Below are positions 16,246 through 25,095 of a stretch of DNA of 64,000 bases, in pieces; the stretch's first letter is position 1, and the number at the start of each line of letters is the position of its first letter. The notes below the pieces were generated by a model, which was not told the DNA's origin, did no database searches, and saw nothing but the letters and a program-made list of their open reading frames with translations. The DNA is from Rummeliibacillus suwonensis (GTDB lineage: Bacteria; Bacillota; Bacilli; Bacillales_A; Planococcaceae), in the NCBI RefSeq assembly GCF_007896435.1, contig NZ_VCBL01000004.1, positions 62,001 through 126,000 on the forward strand, in the 5' to 3' direction. Position numbers and translations under genes: made by a program.

Positions 16246-17391
16246 CTATTCATGCAATATCCAATTTCCTAAATTACAAATAACGGTGTCTACTGGAACA
16301 TGAAGTGTCATCGTACGCATATTTCTCCAATAGCGATCAAAACTATTTTTAGTAGTGGTAGAACGGCTACCCATCACTTCAAATATTCTTGAAGTAATCT
16401 CTAATCCAGCTTTCGTTGTAAATGCTTTCGCTGCATAAACCGCATAATCTAGTTCTTTTCTTTCACCTTCCAAAACGTTTTCTCCCTTATCCCACAACTG
16501 TTGAAAAATAACATCTGTTTTTTCTACAAGTAGCCGTGCTGCTTCAATTTGCACGTAAAATTCTCCATAATGAACTTGTATACTGGGATCGTCAATAGCC
16601 GTTTTTGCATGAGGTAAACGAGGCCTTGTTTTAGTTGAAGTGTATTTTTTTGCCTCTTCGAAAGCCCCCTCCATTATTCCAAGAAACAAGTGATTCAAGA
16701 TAAAATGAGAAATATGCAATCGAAGTTTAGCAAATTCACTTGTTTTAAAACCATCACGCAATATTTCTTCTTTTACTTCTACATTCGTAAATGTAACACT
16801 CCCGCTATCAGTTAATCTTTGTCCAAAATTATCCCAATCTTGATTTACTGTTACACCTCTACGATTTGTTGGAACAATAGCAACAAATAAATTGCCATCT
16901 TCCTTATTAATAGCAGAAACAATAAGATTATCTGAGTCAACACTACCTGTGCAAAATGTTTTAACCCCGTTCAACACGTATCCATCTTTTGTTTTTCGTG
17001 CACTTAATTTAATATCTACTGGATTAAAAGCATTTCCCCAAAACCAATTGTTCTTTGCTGTTTCACGGTAATAATATTCTTGTTGTTCTGAGTTACCCCA
17101 TAAATGTGCAGTAATCAGGTTTACAAAATGATAGCCATATACATGAGCTAACGAACTATCATATTTAGCAAAAATCCTAACTATCTGAACTACATCAGTC
17201 CAAGTACCTCCCCATCCTCCAAACTCAGATGGAATAAGTACCTTGAGTAAACCACTTTTGCGAATTAAATCACGCTCAGCCTTCGGGTTCCCTCCCTTGA
17301 TATCCCGTTCAACTGCATTTTCACTAAACTTTTGAGCAACTTCCTCCGCAATTTCTAAAATAGATTTAGGTGATAATGTTTGTACAGTCAC
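16246..17391 (-). CDS. Acyl-CoA dehydrogenase-fold flavin monooxygenase, SfnB/DszC-like (paralogue 2)
   Basis: A 381-residue protein of the same branch as the one at 9672-10817: RDLIRKSGLLKVLIPSEFGGWGG, FWGNAFNPVDIKL, DNFGQRLTDSG and RYWRNMRTMTLHVPVD. I start it at the GTG at 17391, 8 nt after AAAGGAG; this gives exactly the length of the paralogue, whereas the upstream TTG at 17412 lies before the ribosome binding site. It heads an operon with the ATPase, binding protein and permease genes. Predicted role is oxidation of an imported organosulfur compound with reduced flavin; the substrate is unknown. Confidence 0.87.
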   Translation of the reverse strand: MTVQTLSPKSILEIAEEVAQKFSENAVERDIKGGNPKAERDLIRKSGLLKVLIPSEFGGWGGTWTDVVQIVRIFAKYDSSLAHVYGYHFVNLITAHLWGNSEQQEYYYRETAKNNWFWGNAFNPVDIKLSARKTKDGYVLNGVKTFCTGSVDSDNLIVSAINKEDGNLFVAIVPTNRRGVTVNQDWDNFGQRLTDSGSVTFTNVEVKEEILRDGFKTSEFAKLRLHISHFILNHLFLGIMEGAFEEAKKYTSTKTRPRLPHAKTAIDDPSIQVHYGEFYVQIEAARLLVEKTDVIFQQLWDKGENVLEGERKELDYAVYAAKAFTTKAGLEITSRIFEVMGSRSTTTKNSFDRYWRNMRTMTLHVPVDTVICNLGNWILHE

Positions 17392-17451
17392 ATTCAATGC
17401 TCCTTTCAGCAAATAAATTAACTAAACTAATTTAAATACTAGGGTTTTAAA

Positions 17452-17482
17452 TTATACTAAATCTATAAACTTTATAGTATAA
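17452..17482. promoter_or_regulatory. Dyad upstream of the second organosulfur operon
   Basis: TTATACTA (17452-17459) and TAGTATAA (17475-17482) form 8-bp perfect inverted arms, about 60-90 bp upstream of the GTG start at 17391. The ATAC/GTAT half-sites resemble those upstream of metY (5132-5160), though the spacing differs by six. Confidence 0.4.
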
Positions 17483-17648
17483 CTCTTGTTTAATATCATA
17501 ATCTATGTATTGATATTTGTATAATTGAAAAATATAAAGAATTAATTCATTTTTTATAAAGTGGAACTTCGCCTAGTGTTCTAAGGGGTTTCGTTCCTTT
17601 AGTCATTTATTTAAGGGAAGAGTCTAGGATCAATCAGCTCTTTTATCG

Positions 17649-17688
17649 CAAAAAAATACTGCTCATCTCAAAAATGAGATGGAGCAGA
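17649..17688 (-). terminator. Terminator for the GNAT gene
   Basis: On the minus strand CTGCTC and CATCTCA arms pair with TGAGAT and GAGCAG, followed by TATTTTTTT. It lies directly after the stop codon at 17691. Confidence 0.75.
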
Positions 17689-17690
17689 TT

Positions 17691-18209
17691 TTAACGGAGC
17701 CTTTCGTTAAAACGTTTCACAAATGCTTTGACGATGATCCCATCATCCAGAGGCTGAAAATCGTTGTCAGGTAATCGTTCAAAGTGAAGATGTTCATATA
17801 ATTTCACAGCATTCTCCATAAAGTCAGCAGTATGTAAGCCTAAGGCATTGAAACCTTTCTTTTTTGAACGTCTTAAACATTCTGTCACTAATGCGATCGC
17901 AGCACCTTTTCCTCTTGCGTTTGGCGAAACGGCAAGCATGCGTAATTCCGGATATTCAAGTTCATCTTCCAATAAACCCTTATATGCCTCTATTTTAGGT
18001 GGGAACAATGTAACACTCCCAACAATTTCTCCCTCTATTTCTACTACAATTCGCTCTATACCACCGTCTAAATCTTCATCAGATAGGATGGATTGTTGCA
18101 AAACTTCCCAATGCCTTTCGGGGATTTTGGATGCATACTCTTGATATGCATTTAATCTAAGTTCTCGGACAAAAGGGTATTCTTCCTTTAAAGCATCACG
18201 AACAATCAC
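17691..18209 (-). CDS. GNAT family N-acetyltransferase
   Basis: About 172 residues with the GNAT fold. The acetyl-CoA binding segment is LAVSPNARGKGAAIALVTECLRRSKKKG, followed by ALGLHTADFMENAVKLYEHLHFE. I place the start at a GTG at 18209 (protein begins MIVRDALKEEY), because AAAGGGG lies 8 nt upstream; an in-frame ATG at 18227 is possible but lacks a ribosome binding site. It is four to twenty bases after the glutathionyl-hydroquinone reductase-like gene, so it is probably in that operon. The acceptor substrate is unknown. Confidence 0.85.
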   Translation of the reverse strand: MIVRDALKEEYPFVRELRLNAYQEYASKIPERHWEVLQQSILSDEDLDGGIERIVVEIEGEIVGSVTLFPPKIEAYKGLLEDELEYPELRMLAVSPNARGKGAAIALVTECLRRSKKKGFNALGLHTADFMENAVKLYEHLHFERLPDNDFQPLDDGIIVKAFVKRFNERLR

Positions 18210-18231
18210 TTCGGCTTCCCCTTTCATATGT

Positions 18232-19236
18232 TTACTTTTTAGATATTAAAAATTTTTCTTCCTTTCCGCTCAAAGATTCGCGATGATGTGGCAATTGAAA
18301 GATAGATGTATCCGGTCCTTTTGGTAAAATATTTCTTCCTTTTTGATCATCACTAGCAATATGATTTGATAAATGATAGTGGACTTTTATAGCTTGGAAG
18401 TCTGTCGTATCTCCAAAGCCAGGCGTCTGATATAGATCACGTAAATAGCCCCATAAATTCGGAAAGTCTGCAATTCGATTACGATTGGCTTTAAATGCGG
18501 AATAATAAGCAACATCAAAGCGAACGAGCGTTGCATAAAGACGAACATCTGAATCTGTAATGTAATCTCCAAATAAAAAACGACTCTTTGATAATCTTCG
18601 CTCTAACAGGTCCAATCGATAAAACAAAGTGTCAAAGGCTTCTTCATATGCTTCTTGTGAACGTGCAAAGCCACATTTATATACACCATTATTGACATCG
18701 TAAAAAATCACATCACTTAACGAATCAATCTCTTTACGCAAGTCTTCAGGATATAAATCCGGCGCATTTTCTTTATGAAACGGTGACCACACTGTTTCAA
18801 AATAATTGGTTAATCGAAAATAATCATTGTTGACAACTTTTTTCGTTTGTATGTCTACAACTGCTGGTACTGTTGGTCGACCTGAATAATTGGGGTCGGC
18901 GTTTAAATAAACCTCACTAATATACTGAATCCCCAGTACTGAATCGACTCCATTTTGATCTAGCGAAAATGCCCAATCTACACGTGGAATGTTCGGGCGC
19001 ATTGGACTAGCTGTTCCTAGACTAATAGCATCCTCTAATCCTAGTACTCTTCTAACAATGACTGAACGATGCGCCCATGGACATACTGGCGACCATAATA
19101 AACGGTATCGCCCTGCTTCCACTGGACATTCACCTGGATTGTTTCCAAAAGGTGTTGTAAAACGATTTTTTTGTCGATTAAATTTTCCTTTTTGATCAAC
19201 TTCTACTGGCTGCTCTTTTTGTATATTTGCCATCAT
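18232..19236 (-). CDS. Xi-class glutathione transferase / glutathionyl-hydroquinone reductase-like protein (copy 1)
   Basis: A 334-residue protein with the catalytic motif CPWAHRSVIVR near residue 52 and the family's hallmark segments YLNADPNYSGRPTVPAVVD, NNDYFRL, NNGVYKCGFARSQEAYE and FGDYITDSDVRLYATLVRFDVAY. Family members reduce glutathionyl-hydroquinones through the active-site Cys. Many Bacillales make bacillithiol and not glutathione, so the thiol used here is an open question. A near duplicate lies 12 bp upstream (19249-20256). The start has two consecutive ATG codons after GAAGGAATGA. Proximity to organosulfur genes hints at thiol chemistry, which is inference. Confidence 0.88.
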   Translation of the reverse strand: MMANIQKEQPVEVDQKGKFNRQKNRFTTPFGNNPGECPVEAGRYRLLWSPVCPWAHRSVIVRRVLGLEDAISLGTASPMRPNIPRVDWAFSLDQNGVDSVLGIQYISEVYLNADPNYSGRPTVPAVVDIQTKKVVNNDYFRLTNYFETVWSPFHKENAPDLYPEDLRKEIDSLSDVIFYDVNNGVYKCGFARSQEAYEEAFDTLFYRLDLLERRLSKSRFLFGDYITDSDVRLYATLVRFDVAYYSAFKANRNRIADFPNLWGYLRDLYQTPGFGDTTDFQAIKVHYHLSNHIASDDQKGRNILPKGPDTSIFQLPHHRESLSGKEEKFLISKK

Positions 19237-19248
19237 TCATTCCTTCTT

Positions 19249-20256
19249 TCAGTTAGAGCTCAATTGTTCACGATGATGTGGTGTATTCCAACCTGAAACG
19301 TCCGGTCCTTTTGGGATGATTTTCAAAGGATTTTCAATGACATTTGCTGAGGCAAAATACCCTTTTTTGATGGCTTCAAAATCCGTCGTGTCCCCAAAAC
19401 CAGGTGTCTGATATAAATCGCGTGCATAGCCCCATAAATTTTCAAAATCAATCAACCGATTCCGATTTGTTTTAAATGCAGTATGATAGGCTACATCAAA
19501 GCGTGCGAGAGTCACGTATAATCGAACATCTGAATCTGTTATATAATCTCCAAATAAATAGCGTTGGTTTGATAATCGTTCTTCCAATTCATCTAGCCTA
19601 TTAAATAATGCATCATAAGCTTTTTCATATGCTTCTTGTGAACGAGCAAACCCGCATTTGTAAACACCGTTGTTAATGTCATGGAAAATAACTTCATTTA
19701 GTTCATCAATTTCTTTTTGCAGGTTTTCAGGATACAAATCGGGTGCATCTTGTTTATGGAACGGAGACCATACAGTTTCTAAATAATTGGTGAGTTTAAA
19801 ATAATCATTATTGACGACTTTCTTGGTTTGTATATCCACAACTGCTGGTACTGTCGCTCTTCCAGCATATTCAGGATCCGCATTTACATAGACCTCACTC
19901 AAATAACGTATTCCTAAAACGGGGTCAACTCCTCCTTCATCTAAGGAGAACTCCCATCCATATTCTGTTCGAATCGGATTAGCAGTTCCTAAACTAATAA
20001 CATCTTCTAGGCCTAGTAATTTTCGAACGATAACGGATCGATGTGCCCAAGGACAGATGGGTGCCCATAATAATCGATATCTTCCAGCTTCTACAGGAAG
20101 TTCACCTTTTTCATCTCCAAAGGGTGTTGTAAAACGATTTTTTTGACGTCGAAACGATCCATCCCCTTGAATCTCATGTATAGCTTCTGATGTTGCGATT
20201 TTACTTTCTTTTTTTAAGTCAATCGGGTTAGATAACTGCTCTTTACTTACGGACAT
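19249..20256 (-). CDS. Xi-class glutathione transferase / glutathionyl-hydroquinone reductase-like protein (copy 2)
   Basis: A 335-residue tandem paralogue of the protein at 18232-19236, with CPWAHRSVIVRK, YVNADPEYAGRATVPAVVD, NNGVYKCGFARSQEAYE and FGDYITDSDVRLYVTLARFDVAY. Both copies keep the active-site Cys in CPWAH. Copy 2 has a longer N-terminus (about 35 residues before the shared RRQKNRFTTPFG). It is the first gene of a three-gene minus-strand operon with copy 1 and the GNAT gene. Retention of two intact copies suggests different substrates or dosage. Confidence 0.88.
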   Translation of the reverse strand: MSVSKEQLSNPIDLKKESKIATSEAIHEIQGDGSFRRQKNRFTTPFGDEKGELPVEAGRYRLLWAPICPWAHRSVIVRKLLGLEDVISLGTANPIRTEYGWEFSLDEGGVDPVLGIRYLSEVYVNADPEYAGRATVPAVVDIQTKKVVNNDYFKLTNYLETVWSPFHKQDAPDLYPENLQKEIDELNEVIFHDINNGVYKCGFARSQEAYEKAYDALFNRLDELEERLSNQRYLFGDYITDSDVRLYVTLARFDVAYHTAFKTNRNRLIDFENLWGYARDLYQTPGFGDTTDFEAIKKGYFASANVIENPLKIIPKGPDVSGWNTPHHREQLSSN

Positions 20257-20538
20257 TTGATCTTCTCCCTTTCTTTGGCATTAAATAATAGTAAACCAAC
20301 TATTTTAATCAATTTTATGCTTTTCGTTTTTATAAAGCAATAAAAATAAACTCTACTTTCCGTTCATTTCTTCGGCGTTGACATTCAAAATATTATTACT
20401 TAATCTACCTTTTAATGGATAAAATTAGATGATTAACACACCCAATTGGATATGATAGCATTGAGGTGTGATCAACAGAATTTTTACAGTACCTTATTTA
20501 CTATAAACTCTTACTATTAATATATGAGGAGAGATAAA
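20257..20538. other. Intergenic region with a possible family-2 end relic
   Basis: No gene. At about 20413-20443 TAATGGATAAAATTAGATG followed by ATTAACACACCC resembles the right end of family 2 (GGATTAAATTGGATAATC, then AACACGCCTG). Divergent promoters for 20256 (minus) and 20539 (plus) must lie here. Confidence 0.35.
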
Positions 20539-21438
20539 ATGCGAATCGTAATAGCTGGTGGTTCAGGATTTATCGGTCAAAAATTAATGGAAATTCTGTT
20601 GGACGAACATCATGAATGCATCGTTTTAACGAGAGGTAATATACAGAATACTGGAAATGTTCGATATGTTAAATGGCTTCAAGAAGGATCTTTTCCCGAA
20701 AAAGAAATAGGTGAAGCCGATGCTTTTATTAATCTTGCCGGTGTTTCGATTAATAACGGAAGATGGACGAAAGCTCATCAAAAGCAAATATATGAAAGTA
20801 GAATGAAAGCAACAGAGGAAATCATTCGAATCATCACAGCTTTACCCAAAAAACCCTCTGTTCTTATCAATGCAAGTGCTATCGGTATATATCCTTCTTC
20901 TGAAACAGCGATCTACTCAGAAGAATCCAAAGAAGTGGCCAATGATTTCCTCGCCAAAACCGTGCAGGATTGGGAAAAGAAAGCAGCTAGTCTTATGGAA
21001 ATAGGAATTCGTGTTGCCTTTATGCGGTTCGGTGTAGTGCTTGGCAAAGAAGGTGGTGCACTGCCACTGATGGCTTTACCATACAAACTTTTTGTCGGTG
21101 GAAGAATGGGATCAGGAAAGCAATGGGTATCATGGGTCCATGTGAAAGATGCGGTACAAGCGATTTCCTTTGTGATGAAAAATGATAAAATACATGGTCC
21201 TGTTAATGTAACAGCCCCTTCCCCAATGATAATGAATGATTTTGGAAAGACAATTGGAGCTGTTTTACATCGCCCTCATTGGTTCCCTGTACCTTCTATT
21301 GTATTGAAAGTAGCTCTTGGTCAAAAAAGTTCTCTTGTGCTGGAAGGTCAACATGTTGAACCAGAAATATTAGTGAAAAATGGATTTGAATTTTCATACC
21401 CTACACTCAAATCTGCCTTGGAAAACATTCTTTTATGA
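20539..21438 (+). CDS. NAD(P)-binding epimerase, SDR39U1/TIGR01777 family (YfhF-like)
   Basis: A 299-residue extended SDR protein. The dinucleotide site is IVIAGGSGFIGQKL at the N-terminus, with later VLINASAIGIYP in place of the usual YxxxK region, FMRFGVVLGKEGGALP and QWVSWVHVKDAVQAI, all typical of the TIGR01777 group (YfcH/YfhF). The C-terminal domain (LGQKSSLVLEGQHVEPEILVKNGF) is the DUF1731 tail. I start at the ATG at 20539 behind GAGGAGA; the ATG at 20524 overlaps that signal. The reaction is unknown for this family. It is monocistronic. Confidence 0.9.
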   Translation: MRIVIAGGSGFIGQKLMEILLDEHHECIVLTRGNIQNTGNVRYVKWLQEGSFPEKEIGEADAFINLAGVSINNGRWTKAHQKQIYESRMKATEEIIRIITALPKKPSVLINASAIGIYPSSETAIYSEESKEVANDFLAKTVQDWEKKAASLMEIGIRVAFMRFGVVLGKEGGALPLMALPYKLFVGGRMGSGKQWVSWVHVKDAVQAISFVMKNDKIHGPVNVTAPSPMIMNDFGKTIGAVLHRPHWFPVPSIVLKVALGQKSSLVLEGQHVEPEILVKNGFEFSYPTLKSALENILL

Positions 21439-21598
21439 AAGTTTTATGTAATTTTGAACAAAAAATGGCATTCGGAATTATTAAATAATTTCCTTGCTAC
21501 AATATGCTAAGATTAAAAATATAGTGTTTTTTAGGAGTTCAGATTGTCAATTATGACCAGATAGCTGCAAGACTGGATTCCTAGAGAGGGTGTCATAG

Positions 21599-22663
21599 AT
21601 GTTACAATCAATCCTATCCAATGTGGCGATCATTTTATTGCTTCATTTGACCATGACCGTAATTATGAGTTTTAAGAAAAAGTTCTCCCCTTCATTGATA
21701 AATGTACTTGTGATTCTATTAATTTCTGCATCCGTTATTTCTATGTTTTATTTGCCCATTCGATTTAATGGCTACTGGGTCGATATGAGATTTATCCCGC
21801 TTATTTTTGTTGCTTATATACAAGGTTGGAAACCAACGATTCCATCCCTGCTGATGACTAGCCTCTGGAGATTTCTAATGGGAGGCGATGGAATGATTCC
21901 TGGCATCCTGTTTGGTATGGTGGGTCCAACCTTATTCTCTTTGGCATTCCATTCCCGCTTTAATTTAAAAGGAAGATATTTAGAAAAAATCGGAATCGTC
22001 ATTGCATGCTGGTTAATATGTGATCTTCCGATTATCTTCCTTATACCAAATGGCTGGGAATTTTTTAAAGACATTGCGCTTGTAAGAAGTACTTCTTTTG
22101 TGATCACTTCGATCATTCTTTATATATTTATTGCACAAAATCGCAAACTCCATTCTCTATATACAGAGCTTGAAAAATTGGCTGGAGAAGACCCGTTGAC
22201 AAAGCTGTTCAATAAAAGGAAATTTTTTGAAGTTGTTGATACTAAACTAGGTGAGTTAGATTCAAAACATTATATAGCGATGTTGGATATTGACCATTTT
22301 AAAAAATTCAATGATACATATGGTCATCTATTTGGGGATAAGGTTTTAATCGATATTGCCAATATTTTAAAAAAGTATGAAAACGATTCCGTCAAGGTTG
22401 GAAGATACGGCGGCGAGGAATTTATTATTTATATTGGAAATTCATCTGACGAGAAGGCTACAAAGATTGTTGAAAAGATTCATCAAGAGATTCAAGAGAC
22501 CGCCTTTACTGTGGAACAGGCATCTATTCATATTACCGTATCAATTGGATTAGCAGAATTAGAATTAGATGACCCATCTTCATTGGTTCATGCCATAAGT
22601 CAAGCTGACAAAAACCTATACAAAGCAAAAAATAACGGCAGGAACTGTTTAGTTTGTCCATGA
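21599..22663 (+). CDS. Membrane-bound diguanylate cyclase (5TM-LYT sensor plus GGDEF)
   Basis: A 354-residue protein. Residues 1-180 form five or six transmembrane helices of the 5TMR_LYT type (GYWVDMRFIPLIFVAYIQGW). A GGDEF domain follows from about residue 195, with DPLTKLFNKRKFF, MLDIDHFKKFNDTYGH and the active motif GGEEF at about 271-275, so c-di-GMP synthesis is likely. The inhibitory RxxD site expected five residues before GGEEF is absent (NDSV). The ATG at 21599 has AGAGAGGG upstream. The ligand is unknown; LytS-type 5TM domains elsewhere sense small metabolites. Confidence 0.9.
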   Translation: MLQSILSNVAIILLLHLTMTVIMSFKKKFSPSLINVLVILLISASVISMFYLPIRFNGYWVDMRFIPLIFVAYIQGWKPTIPSLLMTSLWRFLMGGDGMIPGILFGMVGPTLFSLAFHSRFNLKGRYLEKIGIVIACWLICDLPIIFLIPNGWEFFKDIALVRSTSFVITSIILYIFIAQNRKLHSLYTELEKLAGEDPLTKLFNKRKFFEVVDTKLGELDSKHYIAMLDIDHFKKFNDTYGHLFGDKVLIDIANILKKYENDSVKVGRYGGEEFIIYIGNSSDEKATKIVEKIHQEIQETAFTVEQASIHITVSIGLAELELDDPSSLVHAISQADKNLYKAKNNGRNCLVCP

Positions 22664-22794
22664 TGAATCATGAAAAATATCCATCTGTGGCAATATAGCC
22701 ATCGTTATTATCAAACAACAAGAAACTTAAAGGACACTCCCTCTATGCTCTACATAGAATACTGTATCAGTAAATGTTAAGGGAGTGGATTTTA

Positions 22795-23292
22795 CTGCTT
22801 CATACTGTTAAAAGGGGAGAAACGCTTCTCCAAATTTCAAGGGATTACCGAACACCAATAGAAGTTATTCTAGGTGCCAATCCTCAGATTACAAGTCCCG
22901 ATTTAATCATAGCGGGGCAACTCATTGAAATACCAGGATTTCTTGACCCTAACACCATCCCCTATCAAATTGATGTTTCTGTAAATAATCGGGTTTTAAG
23001 TTTATATCATAATGGCGCCTTGTTAAAACAGTACCCCATTGCAACAGGGAGAATCCTCCATGAAACGCCATTTGGAAATTTTATTGTTATTAATAAGGCC
23101 CCGTTCCCAGGAGGCCCATTTGGTACGATGTGGATGAGTTTATCGAAAGAGCATTATGGCATCCACGGAACGAATGATCCTAGCTCAATTGGTCAGGCCG
23201 TTTCAAGAGGCTGTATTCGGATGTATAATCACGATGTAGAGGAATTAGCACGTACGATTCCAATTGGTACACCTGTTTTTATTCATCCTTAA
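22795..23292 (+). CDS. L,D-transpeptidase with N-terminal LysM domain (YkuD-like)
   Basis: About 165 residues. A LysM domain ([28 protein letters not shown]) is followed by a YkuD catalytic domain with the signature HGTN near 23160 and SRGCIRMYN containing the catalytic Cys. It cross-links or modifies peptidoglycan; B. subtilis YkuD is a spore-coat-associated relative without a signal peptide, and none is seen here. Start choice is odd: the only in-frame ATG (22774) overlaps the ribosome binding site AAGGGAG, while a CTG at 22795 lies 8 nt downstream of it and aligns with the YkuD N-terminus, so I favour CTG. Confidence 0.85.
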   Translation: MLHTVKRGETLLQISRDYRTPIEVILGANPQITSPDLIIAGQLIEIPGFLDPNTIPYQIDVSVNNRVLSLYHNGALLKQYPIATGRILHETPFGNFIVINKAPFPGGPFGTMWMSLSKEHYGIHGTNDPSSIGQAVSRGCIRMYNHDVEELARTIPIGTPVFIHP

Positions 23293-23448
23293 AATCATCA
23301 TGTATTAGCCTAATCCATTTTTATTTTTAGATACAGAGAAAAAATAGGGCGGAATTCTACGGGAGAAACATGAGGAGTACTGAAAAATAGCTGAATTCTA
23401 ACTTTATTTTTTTGAAAATAAAACGACTTGTTCGCTATTTAAAAAGAA

Positions 23449-23502
23449 GGGCAAGGACACGAAACATCTAATGAATGATGTGACTCATGCCTTGCCCGTG
23501 GG
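23449..23502. terminator. Possible bidirectional terminator between convergent genes
   Basis: GGGCAAGG (23449-23456) pairs with CCTTGCCC (23490-23497), with an inner ACATC/GATGT stem. On the minus strand it is followed by CTTTTT, on the plus strand by ATTTTTATTATTT. Confidence 0.55.
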
Positions 23503-23576
23503 ATTTTTATTATTTGGATAAGTGAATATTTGTTTGCAGGACTTTTTAGGTTTGGTAAAATTTTAGGTTTATATTG

Positions 23577-24095
23577 TTAGTCTATATCGAATCTATAACA
23601 TCTGACAAAGACATCTTCATTTTTTTGAAACTCTTTCGAATGATCTCTTTTGAAACCAAATCGCTCATATAAACGAATGGCATCCTTCATGATTTCTCCA
23701 GTATGCAGGTAAAGGCTTGATGATCCTTTTTGTTTCGCATAGTCGATACTTTCTTGTAATAACTTTCGTGCTATTCCTTTTCCTCTTGCAGCAGGATGTA
23801 CGCCCAATAAGCGAACGATCGGAGCATGGATATTTAGTTCAGATCGACCATATGCGTCCTCTGAGTTCAAATAAATTTGCAATGTCCCTAAAATCTGATT
23901 GTCATTATCTTTTGCGACTAACACCCGATCAATATAAGGATTATCCAATGAAACTTCTATATGGCTAATATATTCATTGAATTCCTCGATGGTTTTATAA
24001 CTATTTTTATATTGTTGATAGCTTGATAATAATACTTCACGTGTGGCATCTTTCTCTTCTTCTGACAAATTGCTTATTGTAATAATATTCTCCAT
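23577..24095 (-). CDS. GNAT family N-acetyltransferase
   Basis: A 172-residue GNAT protein with the acetyl-CoA loop LLGVHPAARGKGIARKLLQESIDYAKQKG and the following LYLHTGEIMKDAIRLYERFGFKR. The ATG at 24095 has AAAGGAAA upstream. It is similar in layout to the protein at 17691-18209. It stands alone, convergent with ykuD. Substrate unknown. Confidence 0.87.
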   Translation of the reverse strand: MENIITISNLSEEEKDATREVLLSSYQQYKNSYKTIEEFNEYISHIEVSLDNPYIDRVLVAKDNDNQILGTLQIYLNSEDAYGRSELNIHAPIVRLLGVHPAARGKGIARKLLQESIDYAKQKGSSSLYLHTGEIMKDAIRLYERFGFKRDHSKEFQKNEDVFVRCYRFDID

Positions 24096-24133
24096 TCAAA
24101 TTTCCTTTCTCATTTTAAATGACTATCTTCATC

Positions 24134-24266
24134 GATAAAGTGAAGCTTTTACGCAGTGGAGTGGAGTTTCCCCCTCCGACTGTATGTTGGCTGGACCAAT
24201 CAGATTTTTACAGGCTATTGATCCCCACTTTTTCACTTGCGGAATGTCAATGGATGGATAAATCAC
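24134..24266 (+). repeat. Family-3 hairpin repeat, divergent copy
   Basis: ATAAAGTGAAGC, followed later by GGACCAATCAGA and TTTTTACAGGC, matches the order of the family-3 element at 63175-63391, but the hairpins have decayed. An open reading frame overlaps it without a ribosome binding site and is not a gene. Confidence 0.55.
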
Positions 24267-24453
24267 TAAACCCTAACCACTGTTTCTCATTTTCTAACCC
24301 CTTTTGGACAAACAGCAACTATAATTTTCATAAACCTTATTTATCTTATAGGAATTATATTGTTTCACTCATACTAACACGTAAAATTCATAGAAGGCAA
24401 TACCCTAATCGATAAAAAATTTTTATAAAAATAGTGTTTTCCTAAAATAAAAT

Positions 24454-24493
24454 TTCACCCAGTGAGAATTTTCTTTATCTCCCACTGGGTGAA
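24454..24493 (-). terminator. Solo family-3 left hairpin acting as terminator of the TetR operon
   Basis: TTCACCCAGTG (24454-24464) pairs perfectly with CACTGGGTGAA (24483-24493). On the minus strand it is followed by ATTTTATTTT and lies 20 bp after the TetR stop. The loop TTTTCTTTATCTCC is that of the family-3 left hairpin. Confidence 0.65.
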
Positions 24494-24514
24494 GTTGTGC
24501 CAATCGTTGTTATC

Positions 24515-25078
24515 TTATTTTTTTCTTAAAAATGAAATATACCCTTCTAATAACAAATGAAAACTATCTTCTAATTTAACGGGCATTCCGAAAGCACCTT
24601 TTTGTTCCAATGAAGAATAGCCATGAAGAATACTTCTGAAGCCTCTAATAGCATGGATTGTTTCCTCATCGTTCAAATGATAATCAGCTAAAATACTCGA
24701 TATTAAGTGAAGAATACGACTACTTGCTTGATCCATTTCTTGATCATTTGGATCATGTGCCCGTAAAGTAAGTTCATAGATTCCAGGATGTTCTCGAGAA
24801 AAGAGAAGATAAGCATTTGCCATCGCAATAATAGCTTCATCCTTTTCTTTCTCTTCTGTAGCTACTGCTAAACTTTCATATAACAACTTTAAACCATATA
24901 GAGATAACTCTCTTTTTAAATTTGGCAAACCACTTATATGATTAAATAATGAAGGAGAACGAACATTTAATTTTCTCGCAAGTGAGGCTAATGTTACAGT
25001 CTCTATCCCCTCTTTATCTGCCATTTCTGCAGCAGTTTTAATAATCATTTCTAAGTTTAAACCAACACGCGGTGACAC
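24515..25078 (-). CDS. TetR/AcrR family transcriptional regulator
   Basis: A 187-residue regulator. Residues 10-55 form the TetR helix-turn-helix (AAEMADKEGIETVTLASLARKLNVRSPSLFNHISG); the C-terminal part (FRSILHGYSSLEQKGAFG) fits the TetR_C_33/WHG type. A GTG start at 25078 lies 7 nt after AAAGGATG. It is the last gene of a three-gene operon with the MBL hydrolase and the membrane protein. Tandem palindromes at 26414-26455 upstream of the first gene are the likely operators, implying autoregulation. Confidence 0.9.
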   Translation of the reverse strand: MSPRVGLNLEMIIKTAAEMADKEGIETVTLASLARKLNVRSPSLFNHISGLPNLKRELSLYGLKLLYESLAVATEEKEKDEAIIAMANAYLLFSREHPGIYELTLRAHDPNDQEMDQASSRILHLISSILADYHLNDEETIHAIRGFRSILHGYSSLEQKGAFGMPVKLEDSFHLLLEGYISFLRKK

Positions 25079-25095
25079 ATAAATACATCCTTTCT

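Noticed and set aside
24119-24415. 98-codon open reading frame
   Set aside because: It lies across a decayed family-3 repeat, has no ribosome binding site and no recognisable protein features.
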